NCBI GenBank assembly: GCA_963169235.1
Contig: CAUJCX010000035.1
Span: 1 to 64,000 of the forward strand
Reading direction: 5' to 3'
DNA length: 64,000 nucleotides
Origin: Actinomycetota bacterium
GTDB lineage: Bacteria; Actinomycetota; Thermoleophilia; Miltoncostaeales; Miltoncostaeaceae
Shown here: one piece after another, positions 50,876 through 59,195 of the stretch
Numbering within the stretch: position 1 is the stretch's first letter
How the letters are laid out: each line of letters opens with the position of its first letter
Notes under the pieces: model-generated
What the model saw: the letters and a program-made list of their open reading frames with translations, nothing else
Database searches by the model: none
What the model was told of the DNA's origin: nothing
Translations under genes and position numbers: made by a program

Positions 50876-51945
50876 CGGCGCCGCCGCATCGCGATGCGGG
50901 AAAGCCGGGGTCGCGCCGGGCGGGCGGTGGGGTCGAGGAAGACGCGGGCGAGCGGGGGCACGAGGGGGCCGGGCGCGGCGGCCAAGGCGGTCAGCCAGCC
51001 CAGGAACGTCAGCTTCAGGCGTGGGGTGCCGTCCGGGCGGTGCCGCACGGCCCGAACCCCCAGCCGCACGAGGCCCCACCGCGAGTCGCCTGGCGCCGGA
51101 TGCTGCGCCGGTGCGGCGCGCAGGGAGATCATGCGGTTGCCCACGTCGCACATGGAGGCCATGCGGGGCAGGGGGTCACTTCGGCCGCGCGTGATCGCCA
51201 CCCGCGCGATCTCGCGGCGGGTGGCGTCGGCGTACGCGATCGTCGTGCGCACGTGCGCGAGGTCCAGGCGGCCGTCTCCCATGCCATAGGCATTGTCGCC
51301 GTGCAGACGGTAGTCGGCCAGGGGCGAGTCCACCCGGGCGACGGGTCCGAGCAGGCTGGATGCGTGCACCAGGTACCAGTCGGGGAACGCGCCGTGTCCG
51401 TCGGGGACGGGCACGAGCGCACGAAACGCGTCCGCCGAGAACGCGTTGCCGCTCATCCCGGCCCAGGGGGCGTCGAACGGCGCGGACAGGGTTCCCGGGG
51501 CAAGGTCGCCGTCCGGGAGCCGCAGGTGGGGGTGGGGACGCTCGCCTCCCGTGTCGGCCCCGGTCGCGTCGATGACCCGCATGGGGAAGTGCACCCGGGC
51601 GGCGCCCGGAGTGGCGGCGAACGCGCGGGCGACGGCGGCCAACGCGCCCGGACGCAACCGGTCGTCGGCATCCAGGACCATCACGGCCCCCACCGACGGG
51701 TCGAGCAGCGCTGCGGCCGCGTTGATCGCCGCACCCTGCCCGTCGCCGCCACGCCACAGCGGGGTGATGCGGGCGCCGTACCCGCGGATCACGTCGGCGG
51801 AGCCGTCGCGCGAGCCGTCATCCACCACGATCACCTGCACGGGCGGGGGAACCTGGGCGAGCGCACTGTCGATGGCCTCGGCGACGTATGGCGCGTAGTC
51901 GTGGTTGGTGATCACCACGCCGACCGCCGCTTGGGAAGAGCTCAC
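50872..51945 (-). CDS. Glycosyltransferase family 2 protein
   Basis: The 357-residue GT-A protein has VGVVITNHDYAPYVAEAIDSAL, the nucleotide-binding VIVVDDGSRDGS, AVMVLDADDRL (DxD-like metal motif) and a WYLVHASSLLGPV segment. The C-terminal quarter is basic and helical, possibly membrane-associated (LTFLGWLTALAAAPGPLVPPLA). GTG 51945 lies 16 bases after the acyltransferase stop, the only small spacer among the overlapping genes in this stretch. Confidence 0.86.
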   Translation of the reverse strand: MSSSQAAVGVVITNHDYAPYVAEAIDSALAQVPPPVQVIVVDDGSRDGSADVIRGYGARITPLWRGGDGQGAAINAAAALLDPSVGAVMVLDADDRLRPGALAAVARAFAATPGAARVHFPMRVIDATGADTGGERPHPHLRLPDGDLAPGTLSAPFDAPWAGMSGNAFSADAFRALVPVPDGHGAFPDWYLVHASSLLGPVARVDSPLADYRLHGDNAYGMGDGRLDLAHVRTTIAYADATRREIARVAITRGRSDPLPRMASMCDVGNRMISLRAAPAQHPAPGDSRWGLVRLGVRAVRHRPDGTPRLKLTFLGWLTALAAAPGPLVPPLARVFLDPTARPARPRLSRIAMRRRR

Positions 51946-51961
51946 CGTCGCGTGGGTCCGC

Positions 51962-52591
51962 TCAGCGCGGAGCGCCCCAGAACCGCGTGGTGAGCTCCCT
52001 GCGCAGTTCGTCTCGGGACGTCGCGGAGATCGGGATCTGGCGCGCGCGGTACTTCGCGACGTACTCGTCGAGCGTGCAGATGTGGCGGGCGGGAACGCCG
52101 GCGACGACGGTGCCGGGTGGGACGTCCTTGGTGACGACGCTGCCCGTGCCGACGATGCTGTTTGGTCCCACCGTGACGCCGGGCATCAGCACCGAGTCGC
52201 TCCCGATGAAGGAGTTGTCCTTCACATCCACCGGGCCGAAGTGATTGCCCCACGGGGTTGTCCCCGCGATCTGCTGCCGGAACAGCCGGCTGGATCCGTC
52301 GTGCGTGTGAAACACCACGCGGTTGGAGACCGTGACGTCGTTGCCGAACCGCAGCAGCCACGGCTCGGACCCGAGGTTCCCCACGGCGGTCTGGATGTCG
52401 CATCCCGTACCCACCTGCACGCCGAGTGACCGCAGATAGGCGGACTTGTTGCCACGGTGACGGACCATGCGCACCAGCACGCCGCGCAGTCCGGCCGTCA
52501 GGCCCCACAGCGTCCGCAGGGGCGTGCGGTTCGCATCATCGGCCCAGCGGGCTGCGTCCCGGGCGTCCGGGGCGGGTGCGTGGTCGGTCAT
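51962..52591 (-). CDS. Left-handed beta-helix acyltransferase (sugar O-acetyltransferase-like)
   Basis: The 209-residue protein has hexapeptide repeats of the LbetaH fold: VGTGCDIQTAVGNLG, VTVSNRVVF, VDVKDNSFIGSDSVLMPGVTVGPNSIVGTGSVVTKDVPPGTVVAGVPARHI, the last being the typical C-terminal trimer of xenobiotic/serine-type acetyltransferases (segment 132-182). His in FHTHDGS is a candidate base. It likely acetylates a sugar of the exported glycan. ATG 52591 overlaps the flippase stop (ATGA). Confidence 0.85.
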   Translation of the reverse strand: MTDHAPAPDARDAARWADDANRTPLRTLWGLTAGLRGVLVRMVRHRGNKSAYLRSLGVQVGTGCDIQTAVGNLGSEPWLLRFGNDVTVSNRVVFHTHDGSSRLFRQQIAGTTPWGNHFGPVDVKDNSFIGSDSVLMPGVTVGPNSIVGTGSVVTKDVPPGTVVAGVPARHICTLDEYVAKYRARQIPISATSRDELRRELTTRFWGAPR

Positions 52592-53835
52592 CTCGCTCCT
52601 TCGTCGTCGCGTGCGCCTGTGGAGCGCGCGGCGGATGCCACTGCGCGCATCATCGCACGGGCCGTGCATGCCACCAGAACGTGCGCCGCGAGCACGCTCG
52701 CGGAGGCGCCGACGCCCCCCCAGACGCGCGTCGCGGGGTAGGCGGTCGCGACGATCGCCAGGGCGCCGAGCCACAGGGAGATGGCGGAGCGCCCCGCATG
52801 CCCGTGCGCCCGGAGACGGGCGATGTCGAGCACGCCCACCGTTCCCACCAGGGCCGCGGCGACGAGGAGGACCATGACGGCGCGGTCGACGCGGTACCCG
52901 GACCCCAGCAGGCCCAGAAGCGCGGGGGCCGCGGCGACGGCGAACACGGCGATGGCTCCGTTGAGCGCGAGCGCATGCGCCAGCACACGCCGCGCGAGGG
53001 CCTCCTCGCCGGCGGAGATGCCGTGCGCGACCGCCGCGGAGAACGGCCCGGTCATCCCGGCCGCCAGGGCCAGCATGCCCACGGTCACCGTCCACGGGAG
53101 GAAGAACGCGGCGTTGACCAGCGCACCGGCCGCGCCCGCCACGATGACCGGCATGAGGTTGAGCAGGATGGAGTTCGCGGTGGTGCCGGTGGCGGCATGC
53201 AGGGCGAAGGCCATCACCTCGCGGCGCGACGGCATTCCGTCCAGCGAGGCCGCCGCCCACCTGACGCGGCGCGCGGCGAACAAGGCGCTCATCACGACGG
53301 CCGCCGCAAGGGTGGGAGTGAGCCACGCGATCACGAGGCACATGCGGTCGTCCGCGACGAACGGGACGAACACGAGAGGGATGCGCACGAGGCCCACGAG
53401 GACGTTCTCGGCCAGCACGGGCCACGGTCGCTGAAGGGCGGTCAGCGCTTGGTCCTGGATGGCGAAGATGCTCCAGCCGGCCACGCTGACGGCGAAGACT
53501 CCCAGCCATCCGGCGTCCCGGATCACACCAAGCGCGCTGCCGGGGGTGACGACGGCGGCGGCGATGACCGCGGCGACGACGCTGCCGGCGACGGCGAGCG
53601 CGTGGCCGCGCGCCACCAGCGCCGCCCAGCGCATTCCGACGCGGGGCAGGAAGCGCATGTACACGGGGCCGACGCCGGCGCACCCGATGCCGGACACGAC
53701 CACTGCGAGGGCCACGAACGCCGAGACGAAGCCGACGACGTGGGGCGAGAAGCGCATCGCTGCGACGATCCAGAACGCGAACCCCAGCACGGACGACATG
53801 CCGAAGCTGAGCGTCAGTGCGTAGCCGCCGCTCAC
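52588..53835 (-). CDS. Polysaccharide flippase-like membrane protein (MOP superfamily)
   Basis: The 415-residue polytopic protein has about 12 hydrophobic segments and the general pattern of Wzx/MurJ-type oligosaccharide flippases (GYALTLSFGMSSVLGFAFWIVAA at the start, GPVYMRFLPR, LNLMPVIVAGAAGALVNAAFF mid-way). It would move undecaprenyl-linked repeat units across the membrane. GTG 53835 is the first standard start. The frame stays open 20 codons further to a CTG at 53895 that would overlap the preceding stop by four bases like its neighbours, giving an N terminus TETTAPGSRSTAGADARRL, so the true start may be there. Confidence 0.8.
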   Translation of the reverse strand: MSGGYALTLSFGMSSVLGFAFWIVAAMRFSPHVVGFVSAFVALAVVVSGIGCAGVGPVYMRFLPRVGMRWAALVARGHALAVAGSVVAAVIAAAVVTPGSALGVIRDAGWLGVFAVSVAGWSIFAIQDQALTALQRPWPVLAENVLVGLVRIPLVFVPFVADDRMCLVIAWLTPTLAAAVVMSALFAARRVRWAAASLDGMPSRREVMAFALHAATGTTANSILLNLMPVIVAGAAGALVNAAFFLPWTVTVGMLALAAGMTGPFSAAVAHGISAGEEALARRVLAHALALNGAIAVFAVAAAPALLGLLGSGYRVDRAVMVLLVAAALVGTVGVLDIARLRAHGHAGRSAISLWLGALAIVATAYPATRVWGGVGASASVLAAHVLVACTARAMMRAVASAARSTGARDDEGAR

Positions 53836-53891
53836 CAGCCGCCGGGCATCCGCCCCGGCGGTGGAGCGCGATCCCGGTGCGGTCGTCTCGG

Positions 53892-55160
53892 TCAGGGCGC
53901 GTGGACCGCGCGAGCGCCCTGGTGGGTCGCCAGCGCGTCACGGTAGAGGGCCTCGAACCGGGGCACGGCGTGGGACGCGGTGTACGCGCGGGCGTCCACG
54001 CGAGCCGCCTCGCCCAGCCGCGTGCGTAGCGCGGGATCGTCGATCAGCCGTTGCATGGCCGCTCGCAACGCGGTGGCGTTACCTCCGGGCACGAGGATGC
54101 CCGTGCGACCGTCGTCGATCATGTCGGTATGTCCTCCCGGGCGCGTCCCGATCATCGCTCGGCCACGCGACATCCCCTCATACACGACGCTGCCGAGGGG
54201 CTCGGGCCACAGCGACGGGGCGACGCCGAACAGGCTGCGCCGCCACGCGGCCATCACCGCGCCGTGCGGGAAGTCCGGTGCGATCGTGACTCCGGGGGGA
54301 AGGCTGCGTGGCGTCTCGCGCTCGCGGGTGCCGATGAGGACCAGCGGCGGCGGTGAGGAAAGGCCCTCGTACGCGTTCAGCAGCACGCCGACGCCCTTGA
54401 CGCCACGCAATGCTCCCGCGAACGCGATGAACGGCTCGTCGGGCAGCAGGCGCAGGTAGGGCTCCAGCGCCGGATCGTCGTCGGCATCGTCGAACTCGGC
54501 GTCGGACATGAACGACGGGATGACCTCGTGCGGGATCCCGCGGGCGCGATCGTCCAGCCACAGCTCGCGCACCGAGTCGCGCACGTACGTGCTGACGCTG
54601 TGCAGCCCGCAAATGCGAGGGATGAGCAGCTTGGACGACGCCCACGTCCCGGCCAGCGCGATGGGGCCGTTCACGGCGCCGAAATGGTCGACGGTGCAGG
54701 CCAGGCAGCGCCGCGGCGACGGACCGGAACACAACTCGCCATGGGCAACCAGGGTTCGCGTCGCGCAGCCCTGTGCGTAGTCGCGCGCGCTGAGCACCAC
54801 GGGCGTGGACGTGCCCTGGACCGCGGCGGCGACCGAATACGAGATCCAACCGTACGTGTGCACGACGTCGGGCCGCTCGCGGCGCAGCGCGGTGCGCATG
54901 GCCGCGACCGTGATCGGGTCGGGCCCGGGCGCCGCGTGCTTCTTCCCCGGGCGCGTCCACCTCTCCACCGCCGTGCGGAGCTGTCGCAGCCGGTACACCG
55001 GCCAGGGAGCGGCCTCGAACGCCGGGCTCCCTGGGCTCCAGATGGTTGCGACGCTGACGTCGTGGCCGCGCGCGGTCAGCTCACCCGCGAGCTGCTGGAT
55101 CTGCCGCTGTACCCCGCCGATGTACGGGGGGTAGTACTCGCTGGCCAGCATCACCTTCAT
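53892..55160 (-). CDS. Glycosyltransferase, GT4 family
   Basis: The 422-residue GT-B protein begins MKVMLASEYYPPYIGGVQRQIQQLA, has PDVVHTYGWISYSV, a Cys cluster (GCATRTLVAHGELCSGPSPRRCLACT, residues spanning about 155-180 with four Cys), FIAFAGALRGVKGVGVLL, and EPLGSVVYEGMSRGRAMIGT (E(x)7E). The Cys pattern is shared with the gene at 57978. An in-frame ATG at 55223 would add 21 residues and overlap the preceding stop by four bases (ATGA), matching the operon pattern; 55160 was preferred because homology starts there and the codons before it look non-coding. Confidence 0.85.
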   Translation of the reverse strand: MKVMLASEYYPPYIGGVQRQIQQLAGELTARGHDVSVATIWSPGSPAFEAAPWPVYRLRQLRTAVERWTRPGKKHAAPGPDPITVAAMRTALRRERPDVVHTYGWISYSVAAAVQGTSTPVVLSARDYAQGCATRTLVAHGELCSGPSPRRCLACTVDHFGAVNGPIALAGTWASSKLLIPRICGLHSVSTYVRDSVRELWLDDRARGIPHEVIPSFMSDAEFDDADDDPALEPYLRLLPDEPFIAFAGALRGVKGVGVLLNAYEGLSSPPPLVLIGTRERETPRSLPPGVTIAPDFPHGAVMAAWRRSLFGVAPSLWPEPLGSVVYEGMSRGRAMIGTRPGGHTDMIDDGRTGILVPGGNATALRAAMQRLIDDPALRTRLGEAARVDARAYTASHAVPRFEALYRDALATHQGARAVHAP

Positions 55161-55219
55161 CGTGGAGTCATTCCGTTGCGCCTTGCATCCGGTGCGGTCA
55201 CGCGCGTCCGCCGTGGTCC

Positions 55220-55990
55220 TCATGGGAACGCGGTCGGCACGCGGATGTTCACGCGGCGGGAGATCGGCTTCGACCCTGCTGCGGGCGTCAATTCTACCGT
55301 CACGAGGCCCCGTGAACCTGGCGGTACGAAAAAGTTACGACGCACGACATCGCCGGGCGCCAGGCGCAGGAGCTCGAGGCGGGGAGGGCCGCCGCGCATC
55401 GTGGCGCGCAAGACCGCCTGCGTGCGGGTGGCCTCGTGGCTCTGTACCTCCACCGTGACGGTGTCGGGGGAGGCGGTCGCCGCGACGACCGCGAGCGTGG
55501 TGTAGCCGCGGTCGGCGGGTGCGGCCATCGGCCTCCGGGCGACCATCAGGCTGCCTGCCAGCATCACGGGGACCAGCACCGCGGCCGCCAGCACGACGGG
55601 ACGACGCACGTCTGCCGCGCGCACGGTGACCCGCGGCGGCCGGTGATCGCGCGCACGCATGACGGTGGCGGCGACCAGCGTCACGCCCGCCAGGAGGGGC
55701 GCCCACGTCCCCTGCCGCAGCTCGCCGAACGCGGCCAGCTCGACCGCCGCGATGACGGCGGTGGCCAGGCTGAGCCCGACCGCCACCAGGGTGGTGGCGC
55801 CGGCTCGTCCCGGCGGCCTGCGGAACAGCGCACCGGTGAGGGCCCGGCCGGGCAGCCACAGCGCGAGCGCGCACGCCCACGGCGCCCGCACGGCGGGCGG
55901 GAGTGGGTCGAGCACGCAGATCACGGCCGCGATGGTCGCCACCAACGCCAGCCAGACGGGCAGCGTGCGGGTATCCGTCGCGCGCGTCAT
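55220..55990 (-). CDS. DUF1616-like membrane protein
   Basis: The 256-residue protein has four transmembrane segments in its first 150 residues (about 10-28, 38-50, 64-88, 96-108) and a further one at 130-150. An extracytoplasmic beta-rich domain follows (about 160-256; YTTLAVVAATASPDTVTVEVQSHE). The pattern of membrane segments plus a small Ig-like tail resembles DUF1616 proteins, which are often found in archaeal and actinobacterial glycan loci and have unknown function. ATG 55990 overlaps the stop of the previous gene. Confidence 0.65.
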   Translation of the reverse strand: MTRATDTRTLPVWLALVATIAAVICVLDPLPPAVRAPWACALALWLPGRALTGALFRRPPGRAGATTLVAVGLSLATAVIAAVELAAFGELRQGTWAPLLAGVTLVAATVMRARDHRPPRVTVRAADVRRPVVLAAAVLVPVMLAGSLMVARRPMAAPADRGYTTLAVVAATASPDTVTVEVQSHEATRTQAVLRATMRGGPPRLELLRLAPGDVVRRNFFVPPGSRGLVTVELTPAAGSKPISRRVNIRVPTAFP

Positions 55991-57981
55991 CGCAGGCGGT
56001 AGGTCGTGATGTAGCCGCTGTCGAAGACGCGGTCGGTGTAGGGCGAGGCGAGCAGCGGGCGGTCACCCGCCTCGGCGCGGGGGAAGACGCCCCAGGGTGG
56101 TGCGCCCGGGGACGGGAACGCGTTGCCCAGCATCCCGTCGCGGGCGGTCAGGCGCTCGTCCAGAGAGATGTAGGTGAGGCCGTTGGCGGCGGCCAATTCC
56201 CGCAGGTTCTCGTCGTAGCGTTCGGCGTCCAGGAACGTGCGCGACAGGCCGTCACGTGCCGAGAGCGGGCTCTGCCGACCGGTGTCCGCGAGTATTCGTC
56301 CGTTCGCCTCGTCCGCCACCCACACGTGCGCGGGACCGAGGCTCCGCGCCCACGCCGCAAGAGCGAAACCCTGCGGGCGGATGACGCGCCCACCGACCTC
56401 GGCCTCCCGCGCGGTGGCCAGCCGCGCGAGAGGCGGCCATCCCGACAGCACTCCGCCCATCACGACGAGGCCCGTGAACGCGATGACGACCACGCCACGT
56501 AGGCGTGCGAGGCGGCCGCGGCGCCGCGTGACCATGATGCCCCATGTCCCGGCGGCGAGCGCGACCCCGAGGAACAGGTAGTCGGATGCGCGGTTCGCGG
56601 TCTCCCACGCCGCAGGCACGAAGCGCAGCGGCATGGACGCGATGAAACCCGCACCCGCGAGGCCGAGCAGCACTATGAGGGGGGCACGCCGACGGCGTCG
56701 CCACAGGATCCGCAGAGCCCACGGCAGGACGACGGCGATGGCGGCGACCGCGGCCAGCGCGACGATGCGCTCCCACGGGGGCGGCACGTACCCGGTGGTG
56801 GATGAGAACAGGCGCCGGGTCTGGCCGCCGCCGCCTGCCGTCCCCGTGATGCCCTCGAAAGCCCGCTCGAAGATGATGCCCAGGTAGCCCTCGGTCGCGG
56901 GTGCGATCTCCACAAGCCACGCCACGGCCGCCACGACGGCGAGGACGGCGAGACCCCACGCGGACTGGCGCCGCCGGCCCCAGCCGACCACGGGGGCGGC
57001 CGAGATGAGGACGAGCAGAGCCATCAGCGCGTAGCCGGACAGGTGGTGCGTGGTCACGACGGCCAGGATCAGCGGGCTGCACGCCGCGAAGTAGGCCGCG
57101 CGGCGCCGCCGATCGTCGGTGCGTCCCCGTAACACCACGAGGGTCAGCGTGAACACCACCAGCGGGAACGCCAGCGACGAGTACGAGAACTGGGCGCCCC
57201 AGAAGAGGTAGTTGGGCGCCCCCGCGTACACCAGCGATCCGATGACGGCGGCGCGGTGCGACCCCGTCAGCAGCTCGATGAGGAAGAACAGCGACAGGGT
57301 GAAGACCAGGCGCGCTGCACCGATCACGATGAGCCCGCACACGAACGTCGACAGACCGGACGCCTGCGACATGGCCGCGGTCACCCCGGCCAGCCCGGGG
57401 TAGTAGTTGGTCACCTCCAACAGCGCGCTGTGCGACGGCATTCCGTGCTGTTCGAGGATGTCGAGCGCGTTGCTCTGGTGCACGTACTCGTCGTTGTAGG
57501 AGAACGCCACCGGGTCGTGGATGACCTTCAGCGCATACAGGGCCATCCCGGTCATCGCGACGCCGGCCACGCGTGCGGCGCGACGGGCGCCCCACGGTGC
57601 AAGCAGCCACGCGGCGGGTAGCACGATGCCGAGAATCCCCAGCCAGAAGAGAGGCTCCGCGCCGCTCCATCCACCGCGCGCCAGCACTCCCGAAGCCGTG
57701 AACAACGCTATGGCGAACGCCTGGACGAGGGCCAGTACCGACACCACCAACGCGGTGTCTCCCCGCCACGTCGCCCGCGGGCCGGCGACGCGAGCGGGCC
57801 GCCGGGAGGCGTCGTCGGCATGGCGGAGTGATGGGGGCTCGGGCGGGGGCGCCTGTGCGTCCTCGGCGGTGGTCTCGGCCGCCGGCGGTGCGTTGGCCTC
57901 GGGCGCGAACCGGGCCAGCCACTCGGCGAGCGACCGGCCGTGCGTGGCGAGCGCGCGCGCCCGCCCCGGGCGGCGGCTCAC
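55987..57981 (-). CDS. Large polytopic membrane protein, GT-C glycosyltransferase-like
   Basis: The 664-residue protein has a cytoplasmic N-terminal region (about 1-75) and about 12-13 transmembrane segments. The first external loop holds YNDEYVHQSNALDILEQHG, reminiscent of the acidic donor-binding motif of GT-C enzymes that use polyprenyl-phosphate sugars. The C-terminal part (about 540-664) is an extracytoplasmic soluble domain. It may transfer sugars from polyprenyl-phosphate donors made by the GT2 at 60377, or act in polymer assembly. GTG 57981 overlaps the preceding stop (GTGA); a long open frame upstream is a shadow of the neighbouring gene. Confidence 0.75.
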   Translation of the reverse strand: MSRRPGRARALATHGRSLAEWLARFAPEANAPPAAETTAEDAQAPPPEPPSLRHADDASRRPARVAGPRATWRGDTALVVSVLALVQAFAIALFTASGVLARGGWSGAEPLFWLGILGIVLPAAWLLAPWGARRAARVAGVAMTGMALYALKVIHDPVAFSYNDEYVHQSNALDILEQHGMPSHSALLEVTNYYPGLAGVTAAMSQASGLSTFVCGLIVIGAARLVFTLSLFFLIELLTGSHRAAVIGSLVYAGAPNYLFWGAQFSYSSLAFPLVVFTLTLVVLRGRTDDRRRRAAYFAACSPLILAVVTTHHLSGYALMALLVLISAAPVVGWGRRRQSAWGLAVLAVVAAVAWLVEIAPATEGYLGIIFERAFEGITGTAGGGGQTRRLFSSTTGYVPPPWERIVALAAVAAIAVVLPWALRILWRRRRRAPLIVLLGLAGAGFIASMPLRFVPAAWETANRASDYLFLGVALAAGTWGIMVTRRRGRLARLRGVVVIAFTGLVVMGGVLSGWPPLARLATAREAEVGGRVIRPQGFALAAWARSLGPAHVWVADEANGRILADTGRQSPLSARDGLSRTFLDAERYDENLRELAAANGLTYISLDERLTARDGMLGNAFPSPGAPPWGVFPRAEAGDRPLLASPYTDRVFDSGYITTYRLR

Positions 57982-59195
57982 GTCGCGCGGGCCAGGTCGC
58001 GGGCCCGGGCGTACGCGGCCTCCACCCGCGTGATCACCTGCGACGCCGCGTAGTCGCTGCCCCGGCGCCGGGCGCCGTCGGCAAGGCGCGCGGCGAGGGC
58101 GGGGTCGTCCACGATCCGTCGCATCGCGGCGGCCAGGGCAGGCGCGTCGCCCGGAGGCACCATCAGCCCCGAGACGCCGTCCTCGACGATGTCCGCCAGG
58201 CCTCCGATACGGGAGGCGATGACCGGGATGCCCAGGGCCAGCGCCTCGATGGCGACGATGCCGAACGGCTCCTCCCACACCGACGGCACCACCGAGCAGA
58301 CGGCCCCGCCCAGGGTGGCCAGTACCTCGTCGTGCGCGCGTCGCCCCAGGATGACGACCCCGGGCGGCACCCGCAGGTTCTCGTCGGGGAACGTGCGCCC
58401 GATCAGCACCAACGCCGGCGCGTCGCGCATACCGGCGTACGCGTCCAGGAGGACCTGCGCGCCCTTGTAGCGCGTTGCGTCGCCCGCGTACGCGATGTAC
58501 GGGCCGGGCGGTAGCCCGTCCACGTCGATCCGTGGCGCGCCCCGGGTGACGAGCGCGTCGGGCACGAAGTTGGGGACGACGTCGAACGGCCGGGTGCCGG
58601 GCGCCAGGCCCGACAGGCGCGCGACCGCCGAGCTCACGGGCAGCATCAGGTCCACACGGCGGCGCACGACGGCGGTGGACGGGCGCAGACCCACGGCGGT
58701 CACGAGCCCCTTCACGCGGCCGTATCGCTCGCCCGCACACGCGACGCAGGCCGCCAGCGACGGCCCCGGGCAGACGGCATCGCCGCGGTACATTCGCTTG
58801 TCCGCACACAGAAGGCTGTAGTCGTGAAGCGACAGCACCAGCGCCGGGCGCACGCCACGTGAGAACGGCGGGAGTGAGTGCACCATCCAGTCGTGCGCGT
58901 GGATGACGTCGGGGTGCTCCTCGGCGACGATGCGGCGCAGGCTGCGTACAGCGTCGGGGTCGGGGAACGGCGGCACGTGGCGACGCGAGGCGTCTGTGTG
59001 CAGCGACTCCATGCGGCCCACGAGCGTCGAGATGCGGTGGGTGCGGACGGACGGATCCAGCCGGGGGGTGGGCGTCGATGCCGCCACCGCCACGTCGTGC
59101 CCGCGCGCGGACAGCCCCGCGGCCATGTCGGCGACGATCCGCTCCAAGCCGCCGGCGACCGGGAGGCAGAACTGGCTGACCATGAGGATCTTCAA
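57978..59195 (-). CDS. Glycosyltransferase, GT4 family
   Basis: The 405-residue GT-B protein starts at TTG 59195, which overlaps the previous stop by four bases (TTGA) and gives MKILMVSQFCLPVAGGLERIV. Other features are PDVIHAHDWMVHSLPPF, a Cys-containing insert (LLCADKRMYRGDAVCPGPSLAACVACAG, four Cys, about 125-155), YIAYAGDATRYKGAQVLL and EEPFGIVAIEALALGIPVIA (E(x)7E). The four-Cys insert, shared with the gene at 53892, may bind a metal. Confidence 0.86.
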   Translation of the reverse strand: MKILMVSQFCLPVAGGLERIVADMAAGLSARGHDVAVAASTPTPRLDPSVRTHRISTLVGRMESLHTDASRRHVPPFPDPDAVRSLRRIVAEEHPDVIHAHDWMVHSLPPFSRGVRPALVLSLHDYSLLCADKRMYRGDAVCPGPSLAACVACAGERYGRVKGLVTAVGLRPSTAVVRRRVDLMLPVSSAVARLSGLAPGTRPFDVVPNFVPDALVTRGAPRIDVDGLPPGPYIAYAGDATRYKGAQVLLDAYAGMRDAPALVLIGRTFPDENLRVPPGVVILGRRAHDEVLATLGGAVCSVVPSVWEEPFGIVAIEALALGIPVIASRIGGLADIVEDGVSGLMVPPGDAPALAAAMRRIVDDPALAARLADGARRRGSDYAASQVITRVEAAYARARDLARAT

